Both the position numbers and the translations under genes were made by a program. The notes below the pieces were generated by a model. It did not search any database. It was not told the DNA's origin and saw only the letters and a list, made by a program, of their open reading frames with translations. A DNA stretch of 64,000 bases from Glycomyces sp. NRRL B-16210 (GTDB lineage Bacteria; Actinomycetota; Actinomycetes; Mycobacteriales; Micromonosporaceae), in NCBI RefSeq assembly GCF_000719515.1, contig NZ_JOGR01000007.1:1-64000 (forward strand). The letters are read 5' to 3'. How positions within the stretch are numbered: position 1 is the first letter of the stretch; each line of letters starts with the position of its first letter. Below, piece by piece: positions 15,648 to 25,047 of this stretch.

Positions 15648-18125
15648 ATGAGCAAGCGTCTGGTAGTCATCGGCGACGGCATGGTCGGCCGCCGGTTCCT
15701 GGAGGCGGTCACCCAGCGCGATCCGTCCTGGGACGTCACGGTCCTCTGCGAGGAGCCCCGCCCCGCCTACGACCGGGTGCGCCTGTCGGCCTTCTTCGAC
15801 GGCGTCAGCGCCGAGGAGCTCTCGCTCGCCTCGGACCTCGACGGCGTCACCGTCCGGCTCGGCGAAGCGGCCGTCGCCGTCGACCGCGACGCCAAGGTCG
15901 TCCGCTCCGCCTCCGCCGAGTACCCCTACGACAAGCTCGTCTTCGCCACCGGCTCCTACGCCTTCGTGCCCCCCATGGAAGGCGCGGACCTCGACGGCGT
16001 GTTCGTCTACCGCACCATCGAGGACCTCGAGGCGATCAAGGCCCGCGCCGCCGGCCGCCGCCACGGGGTCGTCATCGGCGGCGGCCTCCTCGGCCTCGAA
16101 GCGGCCAACGCGCTCACCCTTTTGGGCCTGGAGACCCAGATCGTCGAGTTCGCCCCCTGGCTCATGGCCCGCCAACTCGACGAGGCCGGCGGCGGCGTCC
16201 TCAAGCAGCACATCGAGAAGCTCGGCATCAAGGTCGACTGCGGCACCGGCGGCACCGCCATCGAGGCCCGCGACGGGCGCCTGCACATGACGACCAACCG
16301 CGACGGCCTCGCCTTCGACACCGACCTCATCGTCTTCGCCGCCGGCGTGCGCCCCCGCGACCAGCTCGCCCGCGACTGCGGCATCGCCGTCGGCGAACGG
16401 GGCGGCATCACCACCGACCTGTCCTGCGCCACCTCCGACCCCGACGTGTACGCCATCGGCGAGGTCGCCGCCATGGAAGGGGTCTGCTACGGGCTCGTCG
16501 CCCCCGGCTACTCGATGGCCGAAGTGGTCGCCGACCGCCTCGCCGGCGGCGAGGCCACCTTCCCCGGCGCCGACCTCTCCACCAAGCTCAAGCTCCTCGG
16601 CGTCGACGTCGCCCAGTTCGGCGCCTTCGACGGCCCCCTCGCGACCACCTACCTCGACCCCGCGAACGGCACCTACGCCAAGCTCGTCCTCTCCGACGAC
16701 GCCCAGACCCTTCTGGGCGGCATGCTCGTCGGCAACGCCGAGCCCTACCCGCTCCTGCGCGCCTCCGTCGGCGGCAAGGTCCCCGGCAACCTCGCCGACC
16801 TCCTCTCCTCCGGCGAAGTCGAGGGCACCCTCCCCGACGCCGCCCAAGTGTGCTCCTGCAACGCGGTCACCAAGGGCCAGATCATGGGCGCCATCAGCGA
16901 AGGCTGCTGCGACGTCGCCGAGATCAAGGCCTGCACCAAGGCCGGCACCTCCTGCGGTTCGTGCGTCCCGATGCTCAAGCAGCTCCTCGCCGAAGGCGGC
17001 GTCGAGGTCTCCAAGGCCGTGTGCGAGCACTTCACCCAGTCGCGCGCCGAACTGTTCGACATCGTCAAGGTCACCGGCATCACCACCTTCTCCGAGCTCA
17101 TCGCCCGCCACGGCACCGGCGCCGGCTGCGACCTGTGCAAGCCCACCGTCGCCTCGATCCTCGCGAGCCTCGGCGGCGGCCACATCCTCGACGGCGAGCA
17201 GGCCGCCCTCCAGGACACCAACGACCACTTCCTCGCCAACATGCAGCGCAACGGCACCTACTCGGTCGTCCCGCGCATCCCCGGCGGCGAGATCACCCCC
17301 GACAAGCTCATCGTCATCGGCGAGGTCGCCAAGGAGTTCGACCTCTACACCAAGATCACCGGCGGCCAGCGCATCGACATGTTCGGCGCCCGCGTCGAGG
17401 ACCTCCCGAAGATCTGGCGCAAGCTCGTCGACGCCGGCTTCGAGTCCGGCCACGCCTACGGCAAGGCCCTGCGCACCGTCAAGTCCTGCGTCGGCACCGA
17501 CTGGTGCCGCTACGGCGTCCAGGACTCGGTGAAGATGGCCATCGACCTCGAACTGCGCTACCGGGGCCTGCGCAGCCCCCACAAGCTCAAGTCCGCCGTC
17601 TCCGGGTGCGCGCGGGAATGCGCCGAGGCCCGCGGCAAGGACTTCGGGATCATCGCCACCGAGGACGGCTGGAACCTCTACGTCGGCGGCAACGGCGGCT
17701 TCACGCCCCGCCACGCCGACCTCCTCGTCTCCGACGTGGACTCCGAGACGCTCGTGCGCACCATCGACCGGTTCCTCATGTTCTACGTCGCCACCGCCGA
17801 CCGCCTCCAGCGCACCTCCAAATGGGTCGAGGCCCTCGAAGGCGGCATCGACTACCTCCGCGAGGTGATCGTCGACGACCGGCTCGGCATCTGCGCCGAA
17901 CTCGACGCCGCCATGGCCGAGCACGTCGCGAACTACGCCGACGAGTGGAAGGGCGTCATCGACGACCCCGAGAAGCTCCAGCGGTTCGTCTCCTTCGTCA
18001 ACTCGCCCGAGACCCCCGACCCGTCGATCGAGTTCGAGACCGTCCGCGGCCAGAAGTTCCCGGCGGGGACCACCGCCCGCTCCCACTCCGGGCCGGTCCT
18101 GCTCGGCACTCCTGAAAGGAAGTAA
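15648..18125 (+). CDS. nirB: Assimilatory NAD(P)H nitrite reductase large subunit
   Basis: 825 residues. Reduces nitrite to ammonium with FAD, Fe-S and siroheme. N-terminal pyridine-nucleotide disulfide reductase domain (GDGMVGRRFLE; GGGLLGLEAANAL), BFD-like 2Fe-2S region (VCSCN from 401, SCGSC), a second Cys pair in GAGCDLCKPT, then ferredoxin-like and siroheme domains with cluster ligands C614, C620, C654 and C658 (SCVGTDWC, SGCAREC). GAGGTG lies upstream of the ATG. Followed after 5 bp by nirD. Codon use matches neighbours, with strong C-ending preference. Confidence 0.97.
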   Translation: MSKRLVVIGDGMVGRRFLEAVTQRDPSWDVTVLCEEPRPAYDRVRLSAFFDGVSAEELSLASDLDGVTVRLGEAAVAVDRDAKVVRSASAEYPYDKLVFATGSYAFVPPMEGADLDGVFVYRTIEDLEAIKARAAGRRHGVVIGGGLLGLEAANALTLLGLETQIVEFAPWLMARQLDEAGGGVLKQHIEKLGIKVDCGTGGTAIEARDGRLHMTTNRDGLAFDTDLIVFAAGVRPRDQLARDCGIAVGERGGITTDLSCATSDPDVYAIGEVAAMEGVCYGLVAPGYSMAEVVADRLAGGEATFPGADLSTKLKLLGVDVAQFGAFDGPLATTYLDPANGTYAKLVLSDDAQTLLGGMLVGNAEPYPLLRASVGGKVPGNLADLLSSGEVEGTLPDAAQVCSCNAVTKGQIMGAISEGCCDVAEIKACTKAGTSCGSCVPMLKQLLAEGGVEVSKAVCEHFTQSRAELFDIVKVTGITTFSELIARHGTGAGCDLCKPTVASILASLGGGHILDGEQAALQDTNDHFLANMQRNGTYSVVPRIPGGEITPDKLIVIGEVAKEFDLYTKITGGQRIDMFGARVEDLPKIWRKLVDAGFESGHAYGKALRTVKSCVGTDWCRYGVQDSVKMAIDLELRYRGLRSPHKLKSAVSGCARECAEARGKDFGIIATEDGWNLYVGGNGGFTPRHADLLVSDVDSETLVRTIDRFLMFYVATADRLQRTSKWVEALEGGIDYLREVIVDDRLGICAELDAAMAEHVANYADEWKGVIDDPEKLQRFVSFVNSPETPDPSIEFETVRGQKFPAGTTARSHSGPVLLGTPERK

Positions 18126-18130
18126 TCACC

Positions 18131-18487
18131 ATGACCGATGCACGTTTCGAGGCCGTCTGCGCGTTCGACCGCCTCATCCCCGGCCGCGGCGTCGCCGCCC
18201 TCCTGGCCGACGGCGCCCAGGTCGCCGTCTTCCGCCTGGCCGACGACAGCCTCCACGCCCTGTCCAACCGCGACCCGTTCATGGGCGCCAACGTCATGAG
18301 CCGCGGCCTCGTCGGCGACCGCGGCGGCGAGCCGGTCGTCACCAGCCCCCTGCTCAAGCAGGCCTTCGCCCTCAAGACCGGCGAGTGCCTCGACGACCCG
18401 GCCGCGTCCCTCGAGGTCTACGCCGTCGAAGTGGCCGACGGCGAGGTCCGCGTGGGCGCGAAGGTCGCCGTCGGGGCGGCCGCCTAA
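18131..18487 (+). CDS. nirD: Nitrite reductase small subunit
   Basis: 118 residues. Rieske-like beta domain that partners NirB. As in other NirD proteins, the Rieske Cys/His ligands are absent; HALSNRDPF and TSPLLKQAFALKTGECL mark the family. AAAGGAAG sits before the ATG, within the nirB stop region. Its TAA overlaps the ATG of the next gene (TAATG). Confidence 0.95.
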   Translation: MTDARFEAVCAFDRLIPGRGVAALLADGAQVAVFRLADDSLHALSNRDPFMGANVMSRGLVGDRGGEPVVTSPLLKQAFALKTGECLDDPAASLEVYAVEVADGEVRVGAKVAVGAAA

Positions 18488-19641
18488 TGGTCGGGGCCGG
18501 GGCACCGCCCCGCGAGCCCGAGGCCCGGTCGGCGCTGGCGCCGCTGACCGGTTACACCGTCGCCGTCACCGCCCAGCGCCGGGCGGACGAGCTGGCGACT
18601 CTGCTCGAACGCAGGGGCGCGCGCACCGTCGTCGCCCCGACCCTGCGGATCGTGCCGCTGCCCGACGACGAGGCGCTGCGCGCGGCCACCGTCGAACTCA
18701 TCCGTGAGGCCCCCGACCTCGTGGTCGCGACCACCGGCATCGGCTTCCGCGGCTGGCTCGAAGCGGCCGAGGGCTGGGGCATGGGCGACGACCTGCTGCG
18801 CGTGTGCGAGCAGGCCCGCATCCTCTGCCGCGGCCCCAAGGCCCTCGGCGCGGTGCGCGCCGCCGGGCTCACCGAGGAGTGGACGGCGCCGAGCGAGACC
18901 GGCGACGAGGTCGTGGAGTACCTGCGCGTGCGCGGCGTCTCGGGCCAGCGCGTCGCGATCCAGCTCCACGGCGACCCGGCCGAGGACTTCATCCGCACCG
19001 TCCGCGACGGGGGCGGCGCGGCCGTGCCCGTCCCGGTCTACCGCTGGACGCTGCCGACCGACATCACGCCGGTGCAGCGCCTCGTGGACGCCATCTGCGC
19101 CAGGCGCATCGACGCGGTCACCTTCACGTCGGCGCCCGCCGCGAACGCGCTGCTGCGCATCGCCGGCGACCAGGCCGCCGACCTGCTGGAGGCCTTCCGG
19201 GCCTCCGCGGAGGACAACGGGGTCCTCCCGGTCGCGGTCGGCCCGGTCACCGCCTCGCCGCTGGAGCGCCTCGGCGTCGCGACGGTCCAGCCGCAGCGCG
19301 CGCGCCTGGGCTCGCTGGTGCGGACCGTGGCCTCGGCGCTGCCGAAGCGCTCGCGCAAGCTCCAGCTCGCCACCGGGCACCGCATCGAGCTGCGCGGCCA
19401 CATGGTCCTGCTCGACGACGAGCCGTTCCAGCTGCCGCCGGCGCCGATGGCCGTCATCCGGGCGCTCGCGAGCGCCGACGGGAAGGTCCTCTCCCGCGCC
19501 GAGCTGCTGGGCCACCTGCCGCGCGGCGCGGACGGGCACGCGGTGGAGATGGCCGTGACGCGCCTGCGGGACGCGGTCCACCTGCGGTCCTGTGTGGAGA
19601 CGGTGATCAAGCGCGGCTACCGGCTCAACCTGGAGGTCTGA
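18487..19641 (+). CDS. nnaR: HemD-like/winged-helix nitrate-nitrite assimilation regulator
   Basis: 384 residues. N-terminal uroporphyrinogen-III synthase fold (about 20-260: GYTVAVTAQRRADELATLL, APSETGDEV, VTFTSAPAANALL) fused to an OmpR/PhoB winged helix (about 285-384: LLDDEPFQLPPAPMAVIRAL, LSRAELLGHLP, AVEMAVTRLRDAV, IKRGYRLNLEV). This architecture matches NnaR, which works with GlnR on nitrate/nitrite genes in Streptomyces. The HemD part may act as sensor rather than enzyme. Start ATG overlaps the nirD stop, so translation is coupled. Confidence 0.88.
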   Translation: MVGAGAPPREPEARSALAPLTGYTVAVTAQRRADELATLLERRGARTVVAPTLRIVPLPDDEALRAATVELIREAPDLVVATTGIGFRGWLEAAEGWGMGDDLLRVCEQARILCRGPKALGAVRAAGLTEEWTAPSETGDEVVEYLRVRGVSGQRVAIQLHGDPAEDFIRTVRDGGGAAVPVPVYRWTLPTDITPVQRLVDAICARRIDAVTFTSAPAANALLRIAGDQAADLLEAFRASAEDNGVLPVAVGPVTASPLERLGVATVQPQRARLGSLVRTVASALPKRSRKLQLATGHRIELRGHMVLLDDEPFQLPPAPMAVIRALASADGKVLSRAELLGHLPRGADGHAVEMAVTRLRDAVHLRSCVETVIKRGYRLNLEV

Positions 19642-19947
19642 TCGACAGTCGACGGACCTTCGGGCCTGTCGTCCTGGGGCGCAGCGCCCGACGCGGCCGG
19701 CGCTCCGCCCCGGCGTCCCGAAGCCGGTCCGCGCGAGGCGGCCACCGTTCGGTCGAGCGGTAGTCGGCCGCGGGGTTGCCTGAAGCCGCCCTTCAAGCGG
19801 CTACCGGCGCTGCGCCCTGAAGCGGTCCGCGCGCCGCACGAGGCGGCTCCATTGAGGAAGCAGTGGCAGTCCCAGCGGCGACTCCGTACGATGAGGGAGC
19901 CCGAGACCGCAGACGACGAACCCGCAGATCCCGAATCGGAGGCAGCC
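19642..19947. other. Intergenic region after nnaR
   Basis: 306 bp. A small GGGCG/CGCCC hairpin near 19677-19690 and a GCCGC/GCGGC hairpin near 19783 may terminate the nir operon. Otherwise I see no gene or clear promoter. Confidence 0.5.
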
Positions 19948-20667
19948 ATGGCCTACCCGCCGGCGCCGCAGTACCCGCAACCGCAGCCGTCCGAACCGAA
20001 GGTCAGGCCGGGCTCGGTCACCGCCGTGGTGGTGACGCAGCTCCTGACCGCCGTACTGCTCATCGTCACCGGCATCGCCATGTTCGCGGTGCAGTCGGCG
20101 GTGAAGGACGTCGCGGTCGACGAGATCCTCAGCGACCCCGAACTCCAGAACTCGGGGATCACCGCGAACACGATCGAAACGTTCATCACCGCCACGTTCG
20201 CGCTGATCGCGGGGGTCTACCTCGTCTTCGCGGTGTTCTACATCGTCTTGGCCCTGCTCAACAACCGCGGCGCGCGGCCCGCGCGCATCCTCAGCTGGAT
20301 CCTGTCGGGCATCGCCCTGGCCTGCTGCGGGATCGGCGGCCTCATCGGCCAGGCCGGCTCCACGATGACCGCCACCATCGACGACACCCAGTACCAGGAC
20401 GAGATGACGAAGGCGATCGAGGACGCGACCCCGTCCTGGGTCAGCGCGCTCGACTGGATCACCATCATCGCGTTCATCGCCGGCTCGCTGGTGATCATCA
20501 TCCTGCTGGCCGTCCCGGCCTCGAACGAGTTCTTCCGCAAGGGCGAGCCCGCCGGCCCCTACCCCGGCCAGTCGCCGTACGGGCAGCAGCCCGGCCAGCC
20601 TCCCCACGGCCAGCAGCCCCCGTACGGGCAGCAGCCGCCTCCGCCGCCCGGCCCGCCCCAGGCCTGA
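19948..20667 (+). CDS. Four-helix membrane protein with proline/glutamine-rich ends
   Basis: 239 residues. A Pro-rich N-terminus (YPPAPQYPQPQP), four membrane helices (about 25-50, 72-102, 115-137 and 170-195) with a charged loop holding DDTQYQDEM, then a cytoplasmic tail with four GQ/YGQQP motifs. ATG 19948 follows GGAGG at a good distance. Similar GPYGQ-type tails occur in the proteins at 33.3-36.1 kb. No enzymatic motif. Single gene bounded by a hairpin. Unrecognised. Confidence 0.75.
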   Translation: MAYPPAPQYPQPQPSEPKVRPGSVTAVVVTQLLTAVLLIVTGIAMFAVQSAVKDVAVDEILSDPELQNSGITANTIETFITATFALIAGVYLVFAVFYIVLALLNNRGARPARILSWILSGIALACCGIGGLIGQAGSTMTATIDDTQYQDEMTKAIEDATPSWVSALDWITIIAFIAGSLVIIILLAVPASNEFFRKGEPAGPYPGQSPYGQQPGQPPHGQQPPYGQQPPPPPGPPQA

Positions 20668-20688
20668 CGCGAAGCCGCACACGACGAA

Positions 20689-20716
20689 CCGGCCCCGCCA
20701 CTTCCGGCGGGGCCGG
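20689..20716. terminator. Terminator hairpin
   Basis: 11-bp perfect stem (20689-20699 with 20706-20716), ACTTCC loop, between the membrane protein and the convergent epimerase gene. Confidence 0.75.
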
Positions 20717-20772
20717 TCCTCGTCTCACGGCCTGCGTACCGCCTTCAGCCCATCGCGTTCACGCCACCGCCG

Positions 20773-21828
20773 TCACGCCTCGGCCTCCGGCCCCGGCACG
20801 TCGAACCGGCGCCGCCGGTCGTGCCAGGCGCCCAGGACCGCGCCCTCCTTCTCGCGCGACAGCCCCGCCTTCAACCGCGGCGCCTCGGCGTTCGCCCGCC
20901 ACCACCGCTTGACCGTGTCGCCCAGCGGCGACAGCCGCAGCCCCGCCGCGACCGCCGGGCCCGCCGACCGCCCCTGGTGCCCGTCGTACTCCGGCGACGG
21001 CAGCCACATGCCGAGCGAGTCCGGCCCGGCCCACGGGTTGACCCCCTGCTCGGCGAGGAAGTCCTGCGGCAGCCACGTCAGCAGCGGCGGCTCGCCGATG
21101 ATCCCCGCCTCCAGCAGCGCCTCGGCGATCCCGTACAGGAACGCGCCCATGCCGATCGGCTCCCCGATCGCGTCGAGCGTCCCGGTCAGGCCCGCCTCGG
21201 CGGCGTCGAGCAGCCAGGCCGCGTAGTCCTCCACGTCGATCCACTGCACGGGCCGGTCCGGTTCGCCCGGCGCGAGCACCTCGCCGCCCTCGGCGAGGCG
21301 CAGCGGCCAGTAGCCGAGCCGGTCGTTGCCGTCCCCGGCGCCCACGATGAGCCCCGGCCGCGTGATGAACGCCTTCGCGCCGAGCCGCTCGCGCACCAGG
21401 TTCTCGCACGCGACCTTGCTCGCCCCGTACCGCTCGACCGCCCGGTCGGCCGAGTCCGCGGCGGTCGGCTCCTCCAGATCCGGCGCCACCACGTCGTGCC
21501 TGGCGTACACCGAGATCGTCGACACGAACGACCAGTGCCCGACCCGGTCGGCCAGCAGGTCCAGGACCGGCCCGACGTGCGCGGGAATCCGCGCGACGTC
21601 GAAGACCGCGTCGAACTCCCTGCCGCGCAACGCCTCCACCCCTTCCGGCGTGTCGCGGTCGATGCGCACGAACTCGACGTCCTCGGGCGGCTCGCCGCTG
21701 GCGCCGCGAGCGGCGACGGTCACGTCGTGGCCGCGCTCGACCGCCAGCCGCGCGAGGGCCCGGGACAGGTAGACGGTCCCGCCGAGGACGAGGACGCGCT
21801 TGGGCGCTGCTGCCGATGCGTAGGTCAT
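20773..21828 (-). CDS. NAD-dependent epimerase/dehydratase family protein
   Basis: 351 residues. Rossmann fold with VLVLGGTVYLSRALARLA, the GGT-type dinucleotide loop of the extended/atypical SDR class. The YGASKVACE segment (about 134-142) holds the Tyr-x-x-x-Lys pair, and VSTISVY precedes it. A C-terminal substrate domain ends in a Pro-rich basic tail. ATG 21828 opens directly onto the fold. Substrate unknown; nucleotide sugars or reductase-type roles are possible. Monocistronic, divergent from endonuclease V. Confidence 0.88.
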   Translation of the reverse strand: MTYASAAAPKRVLVLGGTVYLSRALARLAVERGHDVTVAARGASGEPPEDVEFVRIDRDTPEGVEALRGREFDAVFDVARIPAHVGPVLDLLADRVGHWSFVSTISVYARHDVVAPDLEEPTAADSADRAVERYGASKVACENLVRERLGAKAFITRPGLIVGAGDGNDRLGYWPLRLAEGGEVLAPGEPDRPVQWIDVEDYAAWLLDAAEAGLTGTLDAIGEPIGMGAFLYGIAEALLEAGIIGEPPLLTWLPQDFLAEQGVNPWAGPDSLGMWLPSPEYDGHQGRSAGPAVAAGLRLSPLGDTVKRWWRANAEAPRLKAGLSREKEGAVLGAWHDRRRRFDVPGPEAEA

Positions 21829-21959
21829 CCCCTGAGCATGGTGTGTCGAAGGCGTTCGGGCAAGTCGCGTTCACCCAGAGCGGAGCACCCGGCCGCCTCC
21901 GGCGATCCGGGCGGTCCCGCCCAGCGAGAACCGGTGCCTTGCCGCCGCCGCTTTTTCGT

Positions 21960-21965
21960 TAGGCT
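21960..21965 (+). promoter_or_regulatory. Leaderless -10 for endonuclease V
   Basis: TAGGCT six bases before the GTG at 21972, with no ribosome-binding site. Transcription would begin at or next to the start codon. Confidence 0.6.
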
Positions 21966-21971
21966 GCTTGC

Positions 21972-22673
21972 GTGAGCGACGACTCCGCAGCGAGCCCGAC
22001 CCGCGCCGCCTACGCCCGCCAGCCGAGCGACGAGGCCGAAGCGGTGGCGTTGCAGACCGAGCTCGCCGGATGCGTCGTCGTCGCCGACGACGAGCGCCCC
22101 GTCGCCACCGTCGCCGGACTCGACATCGCCTACGACAAGCACGGCGACGCCGCCGTGGCCACCGCGGTCGTACTGCGCCGCGGCGACCTCGCCGTCCTCG
22201 ACCGGGCCGTCGTGCACGGCACCTCCGACTTCCCGTACGTCCCCGGCCTTCTCGCGTTCCGCGAACTCCCGCTGCTGCTCAAGGCGATCGAGGAACTCCA
22301 GGTCACCCCCGACCTCTACGTCTGCGACGGCTACGGGCTCACCCACCCGCGTCGCCTCGGCCTCGCCTGCCACCTCGGCGTGGTCCTCGACGCGCCCGCG
22401 ATCGGCGTCGCCAAGAGCCCCCCGCACCTCCCGGTCGACGCGCCCGGCCCGCTGCGCGGCGCGTGGTCCCCGATCACCGCGGGGGAGGAGACCGTGGGCT
22501 GCGCACTGCGCACACAGGACGGCGTCAAACCCGTCTACGTCTCCGTCGGCCACCGCAGCACCCTCGAGACCGCGCGCGGCCTCGTGCTCGAACTCGCCCC
22601 GCGGTACCGCCTGCCCGAACCGATCCGGGCCGCCGACCAGTTGGGACGCAAGCGACTCGCCGCCTGCGCGTGA
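21972..22673 (+). CDS. nfi: Endonuclease V (deoxyinosine 3' endonuclease)
   Basis: 233 residues. Nicks DNA one base 3' of deaminated adenine (inosine). Conserved blocks: VAGLDIAYD (catalytic Asp), YVPGLLAFRELP (catalytic Glu, Tyr wedge), DGYGLTHPRRLGLACHLG and GVAKSPP. Length equals the family norm. Starts with GTG behind a leaderless -10. Divergent from the epimerase gene. Confidence 0.95.
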   Translation: MSDDSAASPTRAAYARQPSDEAEAVALQTELAGCVVVADDERPVATVAGLDIAYDKHGDAAVATAVVLRRGDLAVLDRAVVHGTSDFPYVPGLLAFRELPLLLKAIEELQVTPDLYVCDGYGLTHPRRLGLACHLGVVLDAPAIGVAKSPPHLPVDAPGPLRGAWSPITAGEETVGCALRTQDGVKPVYVSVGHRSTLETARGLVLELAPRYRLPEPIRAADQLGRKRLAACA

Positions 22674-22754
22674 ACGCCGGCACCGCCCCGCGGTAAGGCG
22701 AACCCCACCCCCGGACGGGGCGCTCGCAGGATGGTCCCCGGCCCGCGGCGAAAC

Positions 22755-22760
22755 TAACGT
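22755..22760 (+). promoter_or_regulatory. Leaderless -10 for small membrane protein
   Basis: TAACGT, seven bases before the ATG at 22768. Confidence 0.45.
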
Positions 22761-22767
22761 CTGAGCC

Positions 22768-23220
22768 ATGGAAACCCCGGACTCTGTCAGACAATCCGCG
22801 CTGTTGTGGACCGTCGCCGTCGCCGCCGGCATCATCGAGACCGTCCTCGCCGTCAGCGAGGCCGCCCTCGAATCCGGCCTCGACAACGGCGTCTACCTCA
22901 ACATCGGCGTCCGCGCCCTCGTCTACGCCGGAGCGATGGCGCTCGTCTTCGCCTTCGCCGGCGGGCGCCGCTGGGCCCGCACGAGCCTCGCCGTCCTGCT
23001 CTCGGTGATCGGCCTCGCCTCCATGGTCGTCCCGTCCGCCGCGGAACTGGCCGGCGGCGAAGCGCTCATCGCCGCTGTCGGCGGCGACGGCGAGTTCGCG
23101 CTGGCCTTCTTCGTCACCCGGCTCGCGCATCTCGCTGCGGTCCTGCTCGCGACGGGCCTCATGTTCTCCAAGTCCGCCAACCGCTACTTCGCCAAGCGCC
23201 CCGCGCCCGTGCCCGCCTGA
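22768..23220 (+). CDS. Small four-helix membrane protein
   Basis: 150 residues, four predicted membrane helices (about 12-32, 45-68, 72-92 and 112-134) and a short basic C-terminus SANRYFAKRP. No motif is recognised. ATG 22768 is the only reasonable start. A 14-bp terminator hairpin follows immediately, so it is monocistronic. Confidence 0.7.
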   Translation: METPDSVRQSALLWTVAVAAGIIETVLAVSEAALESGLDNGVYLNIGVRALVYAGAMALVFAFAGGRRWARTSLAVLLSVIGLASMVVPSAAELAGGEALIAAVGGDGEFALAFFVTRLAHLAAVLLATGLMFSKSANRYFAKRPAPVPA

Positions 23221-23224
23221 GACC

Positions 23225-23259
23225 GAGGCGCCCCGGCCGCAGGAGGGCCGGGGCGCCTC
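23225..23259 (+). terminator. Terminator hairpin
   Basis: Perfect 14-bp stem (23225-23238 with 23246-23259), 7-nt loop, five bases after the preceding stop codon. Confidence 0.8.
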
Positions 23260-23352
23260 CCAACGCCCGTCGCCGGCGCCGCCGCGACAACCGGACACCT
23301 CCGCCCGTCTCCGAACCGATCCCGGACCGGTGGCCTCGTCGTACCCGCAGGT

Positions 23353-23358
23353 TAGGCT
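23353..23358 (+). promoter_or_regulatory. Leaderless -10 for recO
   Basis: TAGGCT exactly six bases before the GTG at 23365; same hexamer and spacing as endonuclease V. Confidence 0.6.
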
Positions 23359-23364
23359 TGCGCA

Positions 23365-24114
23365 GTGGGGGTCGGCACTCGAAAACTGTTCCGCGACGAC
23401 GCGGTGGTCCTGCGCACCTTCAAACTCGGCGAGGCCGACGCGATCGTCTCGCTCCTGGGCCGCCAGAGGGGCCGCTACCGGGCCATGGCCAAGGGCCTGC
23501 GCCGCACCTCCTCCAAGTTCGGCGCGCGCCTCGCCCCCTTCAGCCACGTCGACCTCCAGCTCATCGAGGGCCGCAGCGAACTGCACACCGTCACCCAGGC
23601 GGTCGGCCTGCACCTCTCCGGCGGCGCGATCAGCGCCGACTGGGCCGCCTACACCGCCGCTTGCGTCATCGCCGAGGCCGCCGAGCGGCTCGTCCCCGAG
23701 GACCACCAGCCCGACCTCGACGTCTTCCAGCTCACGCTCGGCGCCTTCCGGGCCCTCGCCGAGACCGACCTGCCGCCGGTTTTGATCATGGACTCCTACC
23801 TCCTGCGCGGCATGAAGACCGCCGGGTGGGCCCCCTCCCTCGGCGAATGCGCCAGCTGCGGCCGCGACGGCGAGCACCGCGCCTTCGCCGTCGCCGCCGG
23901 CGGCGCCGTCTGCGGCGACTGCCGTCCCGGCGGCGCCACCGTCCCCGCCCCGGCCTCGCTCGCGCTCATGCGCGCCCTCGAAGCCGGCGACTGGACGAAC
24001 GCGACCGCCGCCGACGGCCGCCAGCGCACCGAAGCGGCCGGCCTCATCGCCGCCCACTTCCAATGGCACTCCGAACGCCCCCTGCGCACCCTCAAATACG
24101 TCCCCCACCAATGA
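23365..24114 (+). CDS. recO: DNA repair/recombination mediator RecO
   Basis: 249 residues. OB-fold N-domain (DDAVVLRTFKLGEADAIVSL, KGLRRTSSKFG, LAPFSHVDLQLIEGR), helical middle, and a zinc finger with CASC and CGDC pairs in the C-domain. Loads RecA on SSB-coated DNA with RecR. Ends HSERPLRTLKYVPHQ, the usual actinobacterial tail. GTG start with leaderless -10. Followed by uppS, the classic recO-uppS order. Confidence 0.96.
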   Translation: MGVGTRKLFRDDAVVLRTFKLGEADAIVSLLGRQRGRYRAMAKGLRRTSSKFGARLAPFSHVDLQLIEGRSELHTVTQAVGLHLSGGAISADWAAYTAACVIAEAAERLVPEDHQPDLDVFQLTLGAFRALAETDLPPVLIMDSYLLRGMKTAGWAPSLGECASCGRDGEHRAFAVAAGGAVCGDCRPGGATVPAPASLALMRALEAGDWTNATAADGRQRTEAAGLIAAHFQWHSERPLRTLKYVPHQ

Positions 24115-24235
24115 CGCCCGGGCCGGTCCCGCCCCGAACCCCGCACCGCGAGCCCCGGCCCCGCCGCCGACAGCGCCCCCGGCCCTGCACCGACTACGAT
24201 CGAGGCCCCGCCGACCGGTCGCCTTTGGAGGTCCA

Positions 24236-25036
24236 GTGAGCCGCAAGTACGAGCCGCCGAAACCGCACCCCTCGGGCGCCACCCCGCCCGAGCTGCCCCG
24301 CGAGCTGGTCCCGCGGCACGTTGCGCTCGTCATGGACGGCAACGGCCGCTGGGCCAAGGAACGCGGCCTCAAACGCACCGAAGGCCACTCGATGGGCGAG
24401 GCCTCCCTGTTCGACACCATCGAAGGCGCCATCGAGATGGGCGTGGGCACCCTCTCGGCCTACGCGTTCTCCACCGAGAACTGGCGTCGCAGCCCCGACG
24501 AGGTCCGCTGGCTCATGGGCTTCAACCGCGACGTCATCCACCGCCGCCGCGACGAGCTGCACGCCATGGGCGTGCGCATTCGCTGGGCCGGGCGCCGCCC
24601 GCGGCTGTGGAAGAGCGTCATCTCCGAGCTCGAAGTGGCCGAGGAGATGTCGAAGCAGAACGACAAGATCACGCTCCAGTTCTGCGTGAACTACGGCGGC
24701 CGCGCCGAGATCGCCGACGCCGCGGCGGCCCTCGCCCGCGACGTCAAGGCCGGGCGGGTCAACCCCGACCGCGTCACCGAGAAAACCTTCGCCCGCTACC
24801 TCTACAACCCCGACCTGCCGGACGTCGACCTGTTCCTGCGGCCCTCGGGGGAGCAGCGGACCTCGAACTTCCTGCCGTGGCAGTCGGCCTACGCCGAGAT
24901 GGTGTACCTCGACGTGCTCTGGCCCGACTTCGACCGCCGCCACCTGTGGCAGGCCTGCGAGATCTACGCCCGCCGCGACCGCCGCTTCGGCGGCGCCGTG
25001 CCCAACCAGGTTCCCGAACCCGGGGCCGCCGCCTAA
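24236..25036 (+). CDS. uppS: Cis-prenyl (undecaprenyl/decaprenyl) diphosphate synthase
   Basis: 266 residues. Builds the long Z-polyprenyl diphosphate carrier for cell-wall synthesis. MDGNGRWAKERG holds the catalytic Asp; HSMGEAS, AFSTENWRRSPDEV, NYGGRAEI, DLFLRPSGEQRTSNFLPWQ and YLDVLWPDF are signature. GGAGGT lies seven bases before the GTG start. It probably shares the C5 supply made by IspH. Confidence 0.96.
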   Translation: MSRKYEPPKPHPSGATPPELPRELVPRHVALVMDGNGRWAKERGLKRTEGHSMGEASLFDTIEGAIEMGVGTLSAYAFSTENWRRSPDEVRWLMGFNRDVIHRRRDELHAMGVRIRWAGRRPRLWKSVISELEVAEEMSKQNDKITLQFCVNYGGRAEIADAAAALARDVKAGRVNPDRVTEKTFARYLYNPDLPDVDLFLRPSGEQRTSNFLPWQSAYAEMVYLDVLWPDFDRRHLWQACEIYARRDRRFGGAVPNQVPEPGAAA

Positions 25037-25047
25037 CGCCCTGTGCC

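Noticed and set aside
15558..18086. Long open frame antisense to nirB (842 residues)
   Set aside because: Gly/Val/Asp-rich composition typical of the mirror frame of a GC-rich gene; nirB on the other strand is unambiguous.
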